From NCBI GenBank assembly GCA_016929365.1, contig JAFGIZ010000127.1, positions 1-7,317 of the forward strand: a DNA stretch of 7,317 bases. The letters run 5' to 3'. The DNA comes from Lentisphaerota bacterium (GTDB lineage Bacteria > Verrucomicrobiota > Kiritimatiellia > UBA8416 > JAFGIZ01). A program made the position numbers and the translations under genes. The notes beneath the pieces were generated by a model. It saw only the letters and a list, made by a program, of their open reading frames with translations. It did not search any database and was not told the DNA's origin. Below are positions 6,149-7,317 of this stretch, piece after piece (within the stretch, counting starts at the first letter, position 1; every line of letters starts with the position of its first letter).

Positions 6149-7317
6149 TCAAGCCTCTTTTTCTTCCTCCGCCGGCGCCGCACCGTGCAACTCCGCCAGG
6201 GCTTCATCCAGGATTTCCAGACCCTCGCTGATCTCCGCTTCCTTGACGTTCAGGGGCGGCAACAGACGCACCACACGCTCGGCGGTCGCCAGGGTTAAAA
6301 GCCCCATCTCCGTCAGCCGGCTGCATAACGGCTTCACGGGCCGGTCCATCACCAGGCCGAGCATCAACCCCGCGCCCCGCACCTCCGTCACGTGCTCGTA
6401 CTTCGCCACGAGCGGTTCCAGCCGCTCCCGTAACTGCCGGCCGATGGTCTCCGCGCGCTTGACCAGCCGCTCGCGTTCGATAACGTCCAGCGTCGCCAGC
6501 GCGGCGGCACAGGCCGGCGGCGTGCCCCCGAACGTGCTGGCGTGCTTGCCCGCGGAAAACGTCTCCGCCAGCTTCGGTCCCGCGACCACCGCTCCGATCG
6601 GATAACCGCTGCCGAGGGCCTTGGCCAGGCAAAACGCGTCGGGGAGCACATCGTAATGCTGAAACGCAAACCAGCGCCCCGTACGGCCCATGCCGCACTG
6701 CACCTCGTCGCATAACAGCAACAGGTTCTTCTCGTCGCACAGGGCCCGCAACCCCTGTACGAAAGCCGCCTCCGCCGGGATCACCCCGCCCTCGCCCTGG
6801 ACTACCTCCAGCAGGACCGCCGCGGTTTTCTCGTTAACCTGGGCCCGGACCGCCTCCAGATCGTTGTAAGCGGCATGCCGAAACCCCTCGGGCATCGGCT
6901 CGAAACCGGTCCGCACTTTCTCCTGGCCGGTCGCCGCCGCCGTGGCCAGCGTCCGCCCGTGAAAGGAATTGTCCATGCAGATGATCTCGTAGCGCCCCTC
7001 CGGGTTGCCCCACAGCCGCGCCAGCTTGATCAGCCCTTCGTTCGCCTCGGCTCCCGAGTTGCAGAAAAAGCACTTGCCTTTACCCTCGTACGCCAGCTTA
7101 GACAGCTTCTCCGCCAGCCGCGCCTCGTTCTCCGTATAGTAGAGGTTGGATACGTGCATCAAGGTGCCGACCTGTTCGCGGATCGCCTCGACCACGCGGG
7201 GATGACAATGCCCCGCGTTCACCACGGCAATACCGGACACAAAATCCAGGTAGACCTTGCCGTCCGCATCCCAGACCTTCGTCCCCCGCCCCCGCACCAG
7301 CGCCAGGTTAGGCGCAT
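6149..7317 (-). CDS. argD: Acetylornithine aminotransferase, N-terminus cut by window edge
   Basis: This is a class III PLP-dependent aminotransferase. ArgD converts N-acetylglutamate semialdehyde plus glutamate to N-acetylornithine and 2-oxoglutarate in arginine synthesis, and often also acts in lysine synthesis. Counting from the first complete visible codon (A of APNLALVRG), 388 residues are seen. LVRGRGTKVWDADGKVYLDFVSGIAV matches the family N-terminus. SGAEANE (87-93) binds the PLP phosphate and SFHGRT lies at 117-122. LLCDEVQCGMGRTG has D203, which pairs with the PLP ring nitrogen. LAKALGSGYPIGA contains the Schiff-base lysine K232. TFGGTPPACAAA is the late cofactor loop, where most ArgD proteins have FGGNP. 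The tail is acidic (AEEEKEA). The frame remains open to base 7317, so the GTG at 7297 is internal and perhaps 10-20 residues lie outside. ArgD, GabT and AstC share motifs; the overall blocks favour ArgD, but substrate specificity is inferred. Confidence 0.92.
   Translation of the reverse strand, partial: APNLALVRGRGTKVWDADGKVYLDFVSGIAVVNAGHCHPRVVEAIREQVGTLMHVSNLYYTENEARLAEKLSKLAYEGKGKCFFCNSGAEANEGLIKLARLWGNPEGRYEIICMDNSFHGRTLATAAATGQEKVRTGFEPMPEGFRHAAYNDLEAVRAQVNEKTAAVLLEVVQGEGGVIPAEAAFVQGLRALCDEKNLLLLCDEVQCGMGRTGRWFAFQHYDVLPDAFCLAKALGSGYPIGAVVAGPKLAETFSAGKHASTFGGTPPACAAALATLDVIERERLVKRAETIGRQLRERLEPLVAKYEHVTEVRGAGLMLGLVMDRPVKPLCSRLTEMGLLTLATAERVVRLLPPLNVKEAEISEGLEILDEALAELHGAAPAEEEKEA

Noticed and set aside
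7295..7297. GTG at 7297 as the argD start
   Set aside because: The frame continues upstream to the window edge with APNLAL, which fits the normal family sequence before LVRGxGT, so the gene is cut by the window and this GTG is an internal valine.
1..7317. CRISPR array, insertion sequence, toxin-antitoxin pair, phage or defence genes
   Set aside because: No direct-repeat array, transposase or integrase motifs, or small gene pairs were found. Every long stretch is explained by the genes listed.

Overview
This is a GC-rich bacterial chromosomal window in which every supported gene lies on the minus strand. Reading in the direction of transcription (from 7317 down to 1) the order is: argD (5' end cut off by the window edge), a prepilin-type secretion-system protein, an intrinsic terminator, priA, metG, a tRNA-Arg(CCG) gene, and a WlbA/WbpB-type nucleotide-sugar dehydrogenase (3' end cut off). 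Coding density is high. The longest non-coding gaps are 87 bp or less, so there is no large gene-free stretch to explain.

The taxon cannot be fixed from the sequence alone. The best hint is the prepilin-like protein. Its N-terminus has the FTLIELLVVIAIIGVLAGLLLPAVQ signature and its body has the NNAWCV and PFLFTRN blocks. I associate this protein type with the Planctomycetes-Verrucomicrobia-Chlamydiae superphylum, in particular Verrucomicrobiota, Kiritimatiellota or Lentisphaerota. This is an inference from remembered families, not a search result.

Layout. (a) 7317-6149: acetylornithine aminotransferase, arginine biosynthesis. (b) 6148-6062: an 87-bp gap with a GC hairpin lacking a U-tract and a good Shine-Dalgarno for the next gene. 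(c) 6061-5405: the prepilin-like protein, probably an independent unit because a strong rho-independent terminator (5385-5351) follows. (d) 5348-1135: priA and metG, separated by 8 nt, with the metG ribosome binding site beginning inside the priA stop codon, so probably an operon. priA begins with GTG directly against the terminator U-tract and has no visible Shine-Dalgarno. (e) 1118-984: a sigma70-like promoter with a GC-rich discriminator and the tRNA-Arg gene. (f) 918-1: wlbA, 65 bp after the tRNA, possibly the first gene of a surface-glycan locus continuing beyond the window.

The genes serve unrelated housekeeping jobs (arginine synthesis, replication restart, translation) plus two surface-related functions (pseudopilin, 2,3-diaminosugar uronate synthesis). 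I see no defence system, CRISPR array, insertion sequence, phage gene or other novel system. The points most worth a second look are the terminator/priA start arrangement and the tRNA gene with its own stringent-type promoter beside a likely glycan locus.
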